From the IMG/VR virus record IMGVR_UViG_3300044591_000895, positions 1-35,611 of that record: DNA of 35,611 nt. The stretch is one strand, 5' to 3'. Shown one piece after another: positions 27,968 to 35,392 of this stretch; the first letter of the stretch is position 1, and every line of letters begins with the position of its first letter. The notes under the pieces were generated by a model. The model had not been told where the DNA came from. It ran no database searches and saw only the letters and a program-made list of their open reading frames with translations. Position numbers and translations under genes: made by a program. The DNA is from a virus.

Positions 27968-30367
27968 TCAAAATGTTCCAGCGTCCACAGTGATATTTTG
28001 AAGAACTAATTCGGCACCTGAACAAGCAATCACTTGTGATGCACCACCTGTACAGGAGTTATTAATCCACAGTTCAGAAACTTCAATAGGTGCAAATGTA
28101 GTAACTGTGAGTTGTGGAGTGCTATTGTTTGTTCCGTTCGTATCAGCAGAAAGAACACTTGCTAACTTAAATCTTCCATCACCGTGCTCCCATACAACTG
28201 CTGACTTCTTCGCAGATCCATCATAATAGTTGAATAGAACTCCAAGGTCCCAGGTAGTTGATGAAGAAGGAGCAGAACCATCAACAACACCAAGTTCAAT
28301 CGTGCGATCTTCTACTGTGATTGCAGTGGTGTTAACTTGAGTGGTGTTACCATTAACGTAAAGATTACCTTGAACGGTTAAGTCATCAGCAATCGTAACA
28401 TCATTTGCAGCAATGGTAATTGCAGTTGCACCAGTATTTGATGACTGGATAGTTCCTGTTCTTAAAGTTGGAGCACTTAAGGAAGTTCCAACAACAACTG
28501 CATCAGGAAGTCCAACGGTAACTGTTTGACCTGATACAGAGGTTTCTACTTCACTTGCAGTTCCACTAATCGTTAGAGTTTGTGAAGTACCGACAGTGCT
28601 TGGACCACCCGTATCAGCATTTAATCCAAGTTCAAGATCCATCGCTGCCATTTCAAATTTAACATAATCAATAATTGCAGATGAAGTGGGAACAGAAGAA
28701 GTTGAAGATCCCGTAGATACTGATGATGAGAACTGAGTAATACCTACGCCAGTACCAACAGTAAGAGTATTAGTATTTGGATTATAAAGAAGTTCGGAAT
28801 CTACACCGACTGATTTAGCATTTCCTGAACTATCAACAAGAGTAATGTAATAGTTTTGATTAGTCGCTACACCTACAACATCAACACTATTTGCTCTAGT
28901 AGCAGTTGTTGCTGTACCAGTGATTGTACCTTGAACTTCTACATTATTTGTGAATAATGCATTTTGTGTAGTAAGTGTATTAGTGCCAGGGTTGTAGTAG
29001 ATACCATCATCAGTATAGACGGTCTCATTGGTTGCAGAACCATTGTTTGCATCAACAAAAGTGATGTGATAAGTTGCGTTATTATTTGATGCAGTAACAG
29101 TCTTAACTTGGTCTGCGGATGAAGCATTACCAGATAATGCTCCATAGAAGTTTGTTGCGCTGACCGAAGTATCACTAACGGTAACACCAGTGCCAACAGC
29201 AAGGCGAACTCCATTCGCCATTGTTGTGGTTCCAATTGCAACACCATAGTTAAAAGCAAATGCATCAGTTGCAAATCCAAGAGTTCCAGTCTTGAACCAC
29301 ATTAACTGCTTATAGGTATCTGGAAGTGTGTTAATTCCAGAAGCAGTAAATGAAGTTAAGGGACTTCCGACTGTTGATGCGATTGCAACACCTGCGTGGT
29401 TTGCAGTATCATCATTTGGAGTTACTGATGTGGTATATCCAAGAACAATATCTTTATTTTCAATATATACATCTTCACCACGTAAAGTAATAGCCGTTCC
29501 ACCAATGAAAACATTTCCTGTTACATCCAAATCACCAAGAACATCTAAGTGATCATTGATAATTGTATTTCCAGACGCAGAATCAAGATATAGAGGACCT
29601 GAAGTAGTGTCAACAACTCCGTTTCCACTAATTCCAAGTCTTACACTATCAGCAACTAAACCTGTTGAAAATGTACCAATTCCAGAGAATGAAGCATTTC
29701 TCCATCTCTTTGATGCTGCACCATTACCAATATCATAAGAGGCATCATCACTTGGAATAAGACTTGATTTAAACTCACCAGCGACTACAATATCATCAGT
29801 ATCGCTATCACCAAGATTAATTGTACCACCATAAAAAGTAGCAGTTCCAATAAAGTATGATTGACCAGTAACAGAAAGACCTGCACCAATGGTTACATTC
29901 TTATTAATACCAAGACCACCGTCAATTTGAACGGCGCCAGTATCAGGATTTCCAAGAGTATTATCAGTTGTATCAGTAAAAGTTGCAATACCCGAGAAAA
30001 CTGGGTTTGCAGAACCACTTGCCCAGGTTAAGTTACCACTTCCATCATTAGTAAGAACGGACGATGTTGCTCCTTGAGTTCCAGGAAGTCTATAAGTTAC
30101 AATACCAGCAAGAGTATCTGGTGCTTTGATTGCAACATAATTGCTTCCATCCTTGTCAACTAACTTCAGTCTAAGAGAGTTAGTTCCATCCTCCCTTCCC
30201 CAGTAACGGTGGGAACCGAAGAATTTATTATTTGCTACTGAGGTATCAATGCCAATAAAGAAATCAAAATTGTTTAACGAAATTGCTGGTTCACCTGGAC
30301 GGAGTGCTGGTACTGTTCCTGCGACTCCTGCATTACCCCTCTTAAACTGAAGTACTGGTGCAGGCAT
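27968..30367 (-). CDS. Large tail fibre protein, 799 aa
   Basis: The head (MPAPVLQFKRGNAGVAGTVP, then ALRPGEPAISLNNFDFFIGI) is the same attachment type as in the giant fibre. The shaft consists of many beta-rich repeats: TYRLPGTQGATSSVLTNDGS, ASYDIGNGAASKRWRNASFS, VTGNVFIGGTAITLRGEDVY and DLTVQGNLYVNGNTTQVNT. The last 110 residues include GVLFNYYDGSAKKSAVVWEH, a widespread cyanophage fibre domain, and a small C-terminal piece with two cysteines (NNSCTGGASQVIACSG). No S74 chaperone. In comparison with T4 it occupies the place of a long tail fibre subunit, but no homology to gp34-37 can be claimed by eye. CTAAATA box 27 nt upstream. Confidence 0.85.
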   Translation of the reverse strand: MPAPVLQFKRGNAGVAGTVPALRPGEPAISLNNFDFFIGIDTSVANNKFFGSHRYWGREDGTNSLRLKLVDKDGSNYVAIKAPDTLAGIVTYRLPGTQGATSSVLTNDGSGNLTWASGSANPVFSGIATFTDTTDNTLGNPDTGAVQIDGGLGINKNVTIGAGLSVTGQSYFIGTATFYGGTINLGDSDTDDIVVAGEFKSSLIPSDDASYDIGNGAASKRWRNASFSGIGTFSTGLVADSVRLGISGNGVVDTTSGPLYLDSASGNTIINDHLDVLGDLDVTGNVFIGGTAITLRGEDVYIENKDIVLGYTTSVTPNDDTANHAGVAIASTVGSPLTSFTASGINTLPDTYKQLMWFKTGTLGFATDAFAFNYGVAIGTTTMANGVRLAVGTGVTVSDTSVSATNFYGALSGNASSADQVKTVTASNNNATYHITFVDANNGSATNETVYTDDGIYYNPGTNTLTTQNALFTNNVEVQGTITGTATTATRANSVDVVGVATNQNYYITLVDSSGNAKSVGVDSELLYNPNTNTLTVGTGVGITQFSSSVSTGSSTSSVPTSSAIIDYVKFEMAAMDLELGLNADTGGPSTVGTSQTLTISGTASEVETSVSGQTVTVGLPDAVVVGTSLSAPTLRTGTIQSSNTGATAITIAANDVTIADDLTVQGNLYVNGNTTQVNTTAITVEDRTIELGVVDGSAPSSSTTWDLGVLFNYYDGSAKKSAVVWEHGDGRFKLASVLSADTNGTNNSTPQLTVTTFAPIEVSELWINNSCTGGASQVIACSGAELVLQNITVDAGTF

Positions 30368-30373
30368 CTTCTT

Positions 30374-30401
30374 ACTACTATTTGATTATAATAGTATTTA
30401 G
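30374..30401 (-). promoter_or_regulatory. Late-type box CTAAATA plus TATAAT before the 799-aa fibre
   Basis: CTAAATA at 30401-30395 on the minus strand, 27 nt before the ATG. A TATAAT follows at 30390-30385 but has no usable -35 at 16-18 nt. TACTATT and AATAGTA form a 7-bp inverted repeat around it. Confidence 0.45.
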
Positions 30402-30421
30402 AATATTAAAAAAAAAGATAT

Positions 30422-30817
30422 TTAGATAGAAACTTTAGACCACCCATTCTGCCATTTATACTTTATGCCATCTGCATATAAATCATACTCAAGATTTGGG
30501 TCTGGTTCCCACTCAAAGGTTTCCGTATTTAAAATATAAGTATCATTTTGACGAGGTGGGATAAAAGCATTTAGAGATTCATTATACTTGTATCCCATTC
30601 CCGGTTGATTGTTTGTGATGCTGGTATCTGTAGAATATACCATATATGTATGAGTGTTGTCATACCCAGATAAAATTACTTGATCTAATGATGTATATGG
30701 CTCTTCGTCACGCTTACCTAGATATCCAATTATATCACTTTCACTTATATAACCGATTTTGTTTACAACGATACTATCTCCATTCAAAATAGCAAAACCT
30801 TTTAATACTTCTTCCAT
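30422..30817 (-). CDS. Cyanophage fibre-accessory-type protein, 131 aa
   Basis: Begins MEEVLKGFAILNGDSIVVNK and has a C-terminal stretch MGYKYNESLNAFIPPRQNDT, then YILNTETFEWEPD and YKWQNGW. The pattern of Pro-rich segment, LN-x(4)-W and final Trp pair is shared with the 133-aa protein at 12344-12745. Proteins with this ending occur next to fibre genes in many marine phages, often at the tip of a short fibre. Exact role unknown. A late box lies 20 nt upstream. Confidence 0.7.
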   Translation of the reverse strand: MEEVLKGFAILNGDSIVVNKIGYISESDIIGYLGKRDEEPYTSLDQVILSGYDNTHTYMVYSTDTSITNNQPGMGYKYNESLNAFIPPRQNDTYILNTETFEWEPDPNLEYDLYADGIKYKWQNGWSKVSI

Positions 30818-30837
30818 TTTATTTTTATGGTTTGGAT

Positions 30838-30844
30838 TATTTAT
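30838..30844 (-). promoter_or_regulatory. Candidate late promoter box ATAAATA
   Basis: AATAAATA on the minus strand, 20 nt before the ATG at 30817, in the gap after the prolyl-hydroxylase-like gene. Confidence 0.6.
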
Positions 30845-30848
30845 TTTA

Positions 30849-31460
30849 TTACTTAAGTGTTATAAATTGGGACATACAATAACGACCAAATCCATAATTA
30901 AGATCTTCATTCATTTTGACTTCTTCCACTGAGTGAAGAACAAAAGACGGAAAAATTATTGTCATATTTTGTTGAATCTCTATTTTTTCATTATATTCTG
31001 GGAAAAACAAATCTCCACCCTCAAACTTTTTTGGAGTTTCAAAAAACCAAGTCAATGCAGTATGTACGGCAGTATCTCTATGTGGTTTATAATATCCACC
31101 ATTTTCATAATAACTTATAAGAGTTGCATCACAATTGCATTCTAGAATTGACTTATAACCAAAACTCAAACTTGCATATGCTTCCAGATATTCTTTGTTA
31201 AAAAGTTTTCTATTAACAGATAAAATATTTGATATTTCTCTTCTCTTATAAAGATCATCTAAAAATAAACCTTTATTTTCTTTTAATAGATTATCAGAAG
31301 AATCTTTAGCACTTCCTGTGTCTTCCGGATCTTCAAGTTTGCACTTATGATTTAGAAAAATTAATTCATCCCCAATCAATTCCAGTTCTTCTTCTGTATA
31401 TAAATTTTCAATCTTTAGGTATGGAAAAGGATCTTTGATTTTGGTTATTACTTCATTCAT
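30849..31460 (-). CDS. 2OG-Fe(II) oxygenase, prolyl 4-hydroxylase-like
   Basis: A 203-aa protein with the complete triad: H127 and D129 in YKPHRD, H176 in FVLHSVEEV and R193 in GRYCMSQFI. GGDLFFPE (148-155) is the turn typical of prolyl 4-hydroxylase-like folds. It should hydroxylate a protein or peptide using 2-oxoglutarate, oxygen and iron. It lies 2 nt behind the 182-aa gene, so they are read from one transcript with the 148-aa gene, most likely from the late box at 32467-32473. Of the five oxygenases here it looks most like a protein hydroxylase, and late timing would put it with the fibres. Confidence 0.88.
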   Translation of the reverse strand: MNEVITKIKDPFPYLKIENLYTEEELELIGDELIFLNHKCKLEDPEDTGSAKDSSDNLLKENKGLFLDDLYKRREISNILSVNRKLFNKEYLEAYASLSFGYKSILECNCDATLISYYENGGYYKPHRDTAVHTALTWFFETPKKFEGGDLFFPEYNEKIEIQQNMTIIFPSFVLHSVEEVKMNEDLNYGFGRYCMSQFITLK

Positions 31461-31462
31461 AT

Positions 31463-32011
31463 TTAAAAGTCACAATTTATATTCACAAAATCTTGTATAG
31501 TATCACATTTGTCTATTTGATCAAAAATATTTTTTTCAATATCAAAGTATTTTTGAATATGTGAGTTAATTTTATCTAAGATATCTTCTAGTTGTTCTTG
31601 ATCAAAAGAAAAATATCCATTTAGACATTTAAAATTTATATCATTCTCTAAGTTTGAGTTTATTAATAAAAGCAACGAACATCTGGTTTTCAAATCAGTT
31701 TTAATTTCTGCTTGATTGTATCTTATATATTCAGATTGTTTTTCTTTTCTTGCCTTTGATATAAGACTTTTGAGTTGATTCTTATTTAATTCTAAGGTTT
31801 CTTCTGATAAGGAATATTTTTTTATATCATTTGATTTTATGTCTATCCACCCTAGATTTTTGTTTCCACTCCAATCTAGATTTTTTAATTTATATTTTGG
31901 AATAGATTTTAATCCAGAAATATTATTCCAGTCTTCTGGAAGTTCTTGAACCTTATCTATAATGATATTTTTTTCATTATCAACTAGAACATACAGTTCA
32001 TTCAGGTTCAT
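31463..32011 (-). CDS. 182-aa protein, fibre-assembly-like N-terminus
   Basis: The N-terminus (MNLNELYVLVDNEKNIIIDK, then VQELPEDWNNISGL) and the LDWSGNKNLGWIDIKS stretch match a type of cyanophage protein found beside fibres. The second half is helical and charged (EETLELNKNQLKSLISKARK) with a conserved CSLLLLINSN helix, as in tail fibre assembly chaperones. No proof of function. It overlaps the upstream gene by 14 nt and the ATG at 32011 lacks a clear Shine-Dalgarno sequence, consistent with coupling. Confidence 0.65.
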   Translation of the reverse strand: MNLNELYVLVDNEKNIIIDKVQELPEDWNNISGLKSIPKYKLKNLDWSGNKNLGWIDIKSNDIKKYSLSEETLELNKNQLKSLISKARKEKQSEYIRYNQAEIKTDLKTRCSLLLLINSNLENDINFKCLNGYFSFDQEQLEDILDKINSHIQKYFDIEKNIFDQIDKCDTIQDFVNINCDF

Positions 32012-32444
32012 TCTTTGCTTCTTCTAGTGCCTCTACTTTTTTTGACTCTTCAATTGCTTGTACATTTTTTGCTCTTACTTCAGTTAGATATTCCCTTTGT
32101 TCATCAGATAATTGCCAGGGAGCAGCACCTACCCAATGAGTACATCCAGGAATTGTAGTGTCCCAAGATCTCCAGGAAGTAAAGTCTTGTTTTGGTCTCA
32201 TTGCAACTTGAAGACCGGCAGCTGCTGCCAGTTGTTCTATAATTTCTACAGCTTCTACTGGATGTAGTGAGTACCAGAGATGTGAAAAATCTCCCCTCAT
32301 ACTAACTTCTATAATACCACCCGTAGTATTTCCTATTGTTAAAGCTCTTGCTCTGCTTTGATTTTGCTTAAGACTTGCATATTCATTTTCTTCATATATT
32401 TCATGAATTTTTTGTCTTGTTTCTGATATTTTCTTGGATGTCAT
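31998..32444 (-). CDS. Conserved cyanophage protein, 148 aa
   Basis: Core: RALTIGNTTGGIIEVSMRGD, then FSHLWYSLHPVEAVEIIEQL and AAAAGLQVAMRPKQDFTSWR. It is followed by THWVGAAPWQLSDEQREYL and a charged C-terminal helix (AIEESKKVEALEEAKNEPE). The central segment looks like a small alpha/beta domain with an exposed helix, common in marine T4-like phages; no function is known to me. The late box 22 nt upstream probably drives this gene, the 182-aa gene and the prolyl-hydroxylase-like gene. Confidence 0.75.
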   Translation of the reverse strand: MTSKKISETRQKIHEIYEENEYASLKQNQSRARALTIGNTTGGIIEVSMRGDFSHLWYSLHPVEAVEIIEQLAAAAGLQVAMRPKQDFTSWRSWDTTIPGCTHWVGAAPWQLSDEQREYLTEVRAKNVQAIEESKKVEALEEAKNEPE

Positions 32445-32466
32445 AATAAATCTCCAATTTTTCTAT

Positions 32467-32473
32467 TATTTAT
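32467..32473 (-). promoter_or_regulatory. Candidate late promoter box ATAAATA
   Basis: AATAAATA on the minus strand, 22 nt before the ATG at 32444; overlaps the stop of the glycine-rich gene. Confidence 0.6.
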
Positions 32474-33645
32474 TATTGAGTATTCCAGGTAATTGTTACA
32501 AATCCTCCAGGAGCAACGGTGATAGGATATGCCGTTTGAGGTGAAACTACAACACCAGGTGAAGAGTTTGTATTTGCAGCACTTCCCGGGTTTCCAGCAT
32601 TAACATTTCCAGGACTGCCAGGATTTGCAAATGTAATAAAATTGCCAGCAAATGAAGTTCCACCAGGTCCACCAGCTGCTCCAGCACCCCCAAATCCTGC
32701 ACCTCCACCTCCGCCACCAGCGGCAATAAGACCAGCTGCTAATGGGGACGGAGCAGGTCTATTACTTGAAGAACTTCCACCAGAACCACCTGAAGCGGCA
32801 CCAGTACCTCCCGCTCCCCCAGTAACTGAAACATTAGTTGGGTGTGCTGTTCCGGGACGGAACGGTCCATTCCCTCCCGCATTTCCAGAAGCACCACCAC
32901 CAGTCCCACCAACACCACCAGCACCACCAGGAGCAGGAGCTCCCACACCGGGACTTCCCCCTCCGCCGCCACCACCTTTACCTCCACCAGATCCAAAATT
33001 TCCAGCAAGTCCCGGAGTTGCTGGATTTCCAGTTCCACCATTGCCGGCAGTTCCCGAGTTTCCAGTTCCACCATTACCACCGACGCCACCAGGAAAAGTA
33101 ACTCCAAGTGCAGTTGATGCTTGTCCTGTTGCTCCAGCATTTCCAGGGTTTCCAGAATTAGAGAATCCTGGGTTTCCATTAAATGTGGAATTAACTTGCC
33201 CCGCTGTTCCAGAATTTCCTTGAGTTCCACTAGAACCATCTTGTCCGGCAGTGCCAGCTCCACCAGTCGAACCACCTCCTCCTGCACCTGCAGGGGCGGG
33301 CCCCGATTGTCCAGCATTTCCATTAGCAATGTTATATGTAAATGGTCCTCCTGGGGGCACACGCTGGTTAGGTGCGGCAGAACCTCCCCCCCCTCCACCA
33401 CCACCTGGGCGTCCAGGATTTCCAGCGTTTCCAGGGTTTCCATTATTAATAACATTTCCTAAAGAAGCATTATTTCCAGGGTTTCCACTTCCAGCAGTTC
33501 CTGGATTTCCTGCGGATCCAGTTCCACCTCTCCCCTGAAGATCGACTCTAAGTATGCGAGCAGGACTAGTCCAAGTTCCGGGAGCATTAAATGTAACACT
33601 TCCCGCTGCTTCCATTCCTCCTCGTCTAATCTTTCTATTAAACAT
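32473..33645 (-). CDS. Glycine-rich fibre protein with GNPG repeats, 390 aa
   Basis: The N-terminus (MFNRKIRRGGMEAAGSVTFN) is followed by a short beta unit (APGTWTSPARILRVDLQG) and then about 300 residues of GNPG, GNAG, GTAG and GGAGG units. The C-terminus is AYPITVAPGGFVTITWNTQ. It lacks the TGGTIID module of the other three adhesins, so it forms its own class, nearer to the collagen-like protein at 18568. The start at 33645 lies 5 nt after the oxygenase stop. A TTG at 33669 would overlap that gene, and an ATG at 33615 has its GGAGG too close. Asn/Pro before Gly could be modification sites for the adjacent oxygenase. Confidence 0.82.
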   Translation of the reverse strand: MFNRKIRRGGMEAAGSVTFNAPGTWTSPARILRVDLQGRGGTGSAGNPGTAGSGNPGNNASLGNVINNGNPGNAGNPGRPGGGGGGGGSAAPNQRVPPGGPFTYNIANGNAGQSGPAPAGAGGGGSTGGAGTAGQDGSSGTQGNSGTAGQVNSTFNGNPGFSNSGNPGNAGATGQASTALGVTFPGGVGGNGGTGNSGTAGNGGTGNPATPGLAGNFGSGGGKGGGGGGGSPGVGAPAPGGAGGVGGTGGGASGNAGGNGPFRPGTAHPTNVSVTGGAGGTGAASGGSGGSSSSNRPAPSPLAAGLIAAGGGGGGAGFGGAGAAGGPGGTSFAGNFITFANPGSPGNVNAGNPGSAANTNSSPGVVVSPQTAYPITVAPGGFVTITWNTQ

Positions 33646-33650
33646 AGATT

Positions 33651-34241
33651 TTATTCTATATAAAACCAACCAGTTATAATGTATTTAGATTTATCTCCGT
33701 GAACTACATTACCTCTATGTGTATGTGTAAATGCTGCTGGCCAAATAACTACTGTATTTTCTTTAGGAGCAACTCTTAGTTTTTGATATAAAAACTCCGT
33801 TTCTCCAGCTTCCTCAATAGTATTAAGGTAAGCACTATAAACTAAACATCTTGAAGCATCTGCATCAGAACCTTGTTCAGCGTGCCATACATGATACCCA
33901 GCACCCGGTTCTGTCTTTTGCATTTTCAATGTAGTGCATCTCAAATCATAATCTTTTAAGATATCAAATTCATCAACATAATCATCAAAACAATTTTGCA
34001 ATCCTGTGATGAATATTTCATTCACACAAATATCATTAAAAGGAGACATTGGATTGCTCCTTAGATTCATAAAATAATGAAAGTCTTCTTTTCTTGTCTT
34101 GGTTGTATTCTCTGCTGCCTGCCTATTATTACAAACTCCCGATTGTAGCAACCTCTCAAATTCATTAATTAGATGATTACAAAATCCATCAGGATAAACA
34201 TCTTGATACATTCCAATAAAGTTATTATATTGAGATATCAT
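33651..34241 (-). CDS. 2OG-Fe(II) oxygenase, HxE variant
   Basis: A 196-aa protein. GYHVWHAEQG gives H120 and E122, so the usual HxD is HxE here. CLVYSAYLN follows, then VVIWPAAFTHTHRGN with H173 or H175 as third ligand. The 2-oxoglutarate basic residue may be R176 or K186 (SKYIITGWF). I recognise this as a group seen in marine phages and cyanobacteria; activity of HxE members is known in the wider superfamily but not proven here. It is only 5 nt ahead of the glycine-rich protein, the closest pairing of oxygenase and fibre in the window. A weak sigma-70-like pair (TTGGTA, 16 nt, TATAAC) lies at 34292-34265, before the start. Confidence 0.78.
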   Translation of the reverse strand: MISQYNNFIGMYQDVYPDGFCNHLINEFERLLQSGVCNNRQAAENTTKTRKEDFHYFMNLRSNPMSPFNDICVNEIFITGLQNCFDDYVDEFDILKDYDLRCTTLKMQKTEPGAGYHVWHAEQGSDADASRCLVYSAYLNTIEEAGETEFLYQKLRVAPKENTVVIWPAAFTHTHRGNVVHGDKSKYIITGWFYIE

Positions 34242-34255
34242 ATTTCAATTTAAAA

Positions 34256-34639
34256 TCAACTATAGTTATATAGAGTTAAACTTCCATACCAATTAGTTCC
34301 CCCATCAGTGGTAAAAAATGTCCAAAGATCAGTTCTATTTGCTGTTGTAGTTCTTGTGGGAATTGTTGCATTAGGCCACTTAACAGATGCAGGCCAAGTA
34401 ATTGATCTACCTGCTGTTGCATCATTGGTCAAAAACAAAGTAAAAGATGCTGCACCCGAAGAAGGATTAGAAAAAGTAAAAGTGCAGTTACCTGTTAAAG
34501 TTGCCGTAACAAAGTTTCCATTTGCTAAATTTATTGTTGCTGCAGTTCCCGTATTTCCTACTGCATTTACAAGTTCTCCCATATTTACTATACGGGCAGA
34601 ATCATCCATAACTGTTACGCCATTAATTTGAAACGCCAT
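34256..34639 (-). CDS. Small virion structural protein, 127 aa
   Basis: Middle and end are of a type frequent in phage tails: ASFTLFLTNDATAGRSITWP, then SVKWPNATIPTRTT and LWTFFTTDGGTNWYGS. The TAGRSITWP motif and the final Trp-rich strand suggest a beta-sandwich found at fibre or baseplate ends. The N-terminus (MAFQINGVTVMDDSARIVNM) is short. A CTAAATA box lies 24 nt upstream, and it precedes the HxE oxygenase by 14 nt. Confidence 0.75.
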   Translation of the reverse strand: MAFQINGVTVMDDSARIVNMGELVNAVGNTGTAATINLANGNFVTATLTGNCTFTFSNPSSGAASFTLFLTNDATAGRSITWPASVKWPNATIPTRTTTANRTDLWTFFTTDGGTNWYGSLTLYNYS

Positions 34640-34663
34640 CTTTGGTTACAATAAGATTGTTGT

Positions 34664-34670
34664 TATTTAG
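34664..34670 (-). promoter_or_regulatory. Candidate late promoter box CTAAATA
   Basis: CTAAATA on the minus strand, 24 nt before the ATG at 34639, in a 39-nt gap. Confidence 0.5.
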
Positions 34671-34678
34671 AATTGAGA

Positions 34679-35017
34679 TTAAAATCCGCCTGCATCAAGA
34701 TCAATACGATCATCAAGGTCAGTATCTACGCGATCTAGGAATGCAGTTGCATAACCAACAAGTCCTGGTTGAGTAGTTTCAGTTGCAGCAGCTGCATTAA
34801 GAACCGTATCTGGATTTACATCTTTCCATTTTCCAGATGCCGCATCATACATTAAGACATATTGATCATTAGTACCACTAATTTCTACGTCTGATAATTC
34901 GTTTAGATTTTGCGGCATAATTTCAAGTGTATATGATTGGTTTACATTATAACCAGAGGGTTTTGAAAACCTAACTGAGTAACTATTTCCCTGTAAAAAA
35001 GTAACTTTATAAGTCAT
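34679..35017 (-). CDS. Conserved structural protein, 112 aa
   Basis: N-terminal beta domain (MTYKVTFLQGNSYSVRFSKP), then LNELSDVEISGTNDQYVLMY and GKWKDVNPDTVLNAAAATET, and the end FLDRVDTDLDDRIDLDAGGF. The LSDV ... VLMYD ... KW ... DPDTVL order is a recurrent joint in phage fibre and tail proteins, and the DLDAGGF-type ending is known in cyanophage tail-associated proteins. Its ATG overlaps the upstream stop (ATGA). Likely a virion protein of the tail or baseplate. Confidence 0.78.
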   Translation of the reverse strand: MTYKVTFLQGNSYSVRFSKPSGYNVNQSYTLEIMPQNLNELSDVEISGTNDQYVLMYDAASGKWKDVNPDTVLNAAAATETTQPGLVGYATAFLDRVDTDLDDRIDLDAGGF

Positions 35018-35349
35018 GCCGATACACTCTCATATACCATGGCAGTTCCTTTAATAACTTTAGTTTTTTTACCATTTAATGTTAAAATAACATCAAAATA
35101 ATTTCTACCTGCAGAAAGATTTGATGTTTGATCTGATGTCAAAGTAAGTTTTATTGTACCTGTCCCCACAGTAATAGTCTTACCAAATTCTTCGTAAGAA
35201 GTTGCAGTTGAATGCTTACGAATTCTTGCATAAGTTGTGGTTAATCCAGTTAAAATTGAAGCAGATTGATCAGAATCAAAAAGATTAAAGGTCGATTCAA
35301 AGTAAGTTCCTTTCTCAATGACCATATTTGTTATTTCTGCAACTGCCAT
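35014..35349 (-). CDS. Conserved structural protein, 111 aa
   Basis: Starts MAVAEITNMVIEKGTYFEST and ends NGKKTKVIKGTAMVYESVSA, with YARIRKHSTATSYEEF and LSAGRNYFDVILTL between. I know this pattern from cyanophage tail regions: an Ig-like or BppU-like beta domain with a conserved start. It is coupled to the 112-aa gene by ATGA, and a late box lies 20 nt upstream, so the two form one late unit, possibly a fibre attachment pair. Confidence 0.8.
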   Translation of the reverse strand: MAVAEITNMVIEKGTYFESTFNLFDSDQSASILTGLTTTYARIRKHSTATSYEEFGKTITVGTGTIKLTLTSDQTSNLSAGRNYFDVILTLNGKKTKVIKGTAMVYESVSA

Positions 35350-35369
35350 TTGTCTTGGAGATTTTTAAG

Positions 35370-35376
35370 TATTTAT
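35370..35376 (-). promoter_or_regulatory. Candidate late promoter box ATAAATA
   Basis: AATAAATA on the minus strand, 20 nt before the ATG at 35349. Confidence 0.6.
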
Positions 35377-35392
35377 TTAAATTAAATCCTCG

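Noticed and set aside
33646-33669. TTG start at 33669 for the GNPG-repeat protein
   Set aside because: It would overlap the oxygenase stop without a ribosome site. The ATG at 33645 gives the usual beginning.
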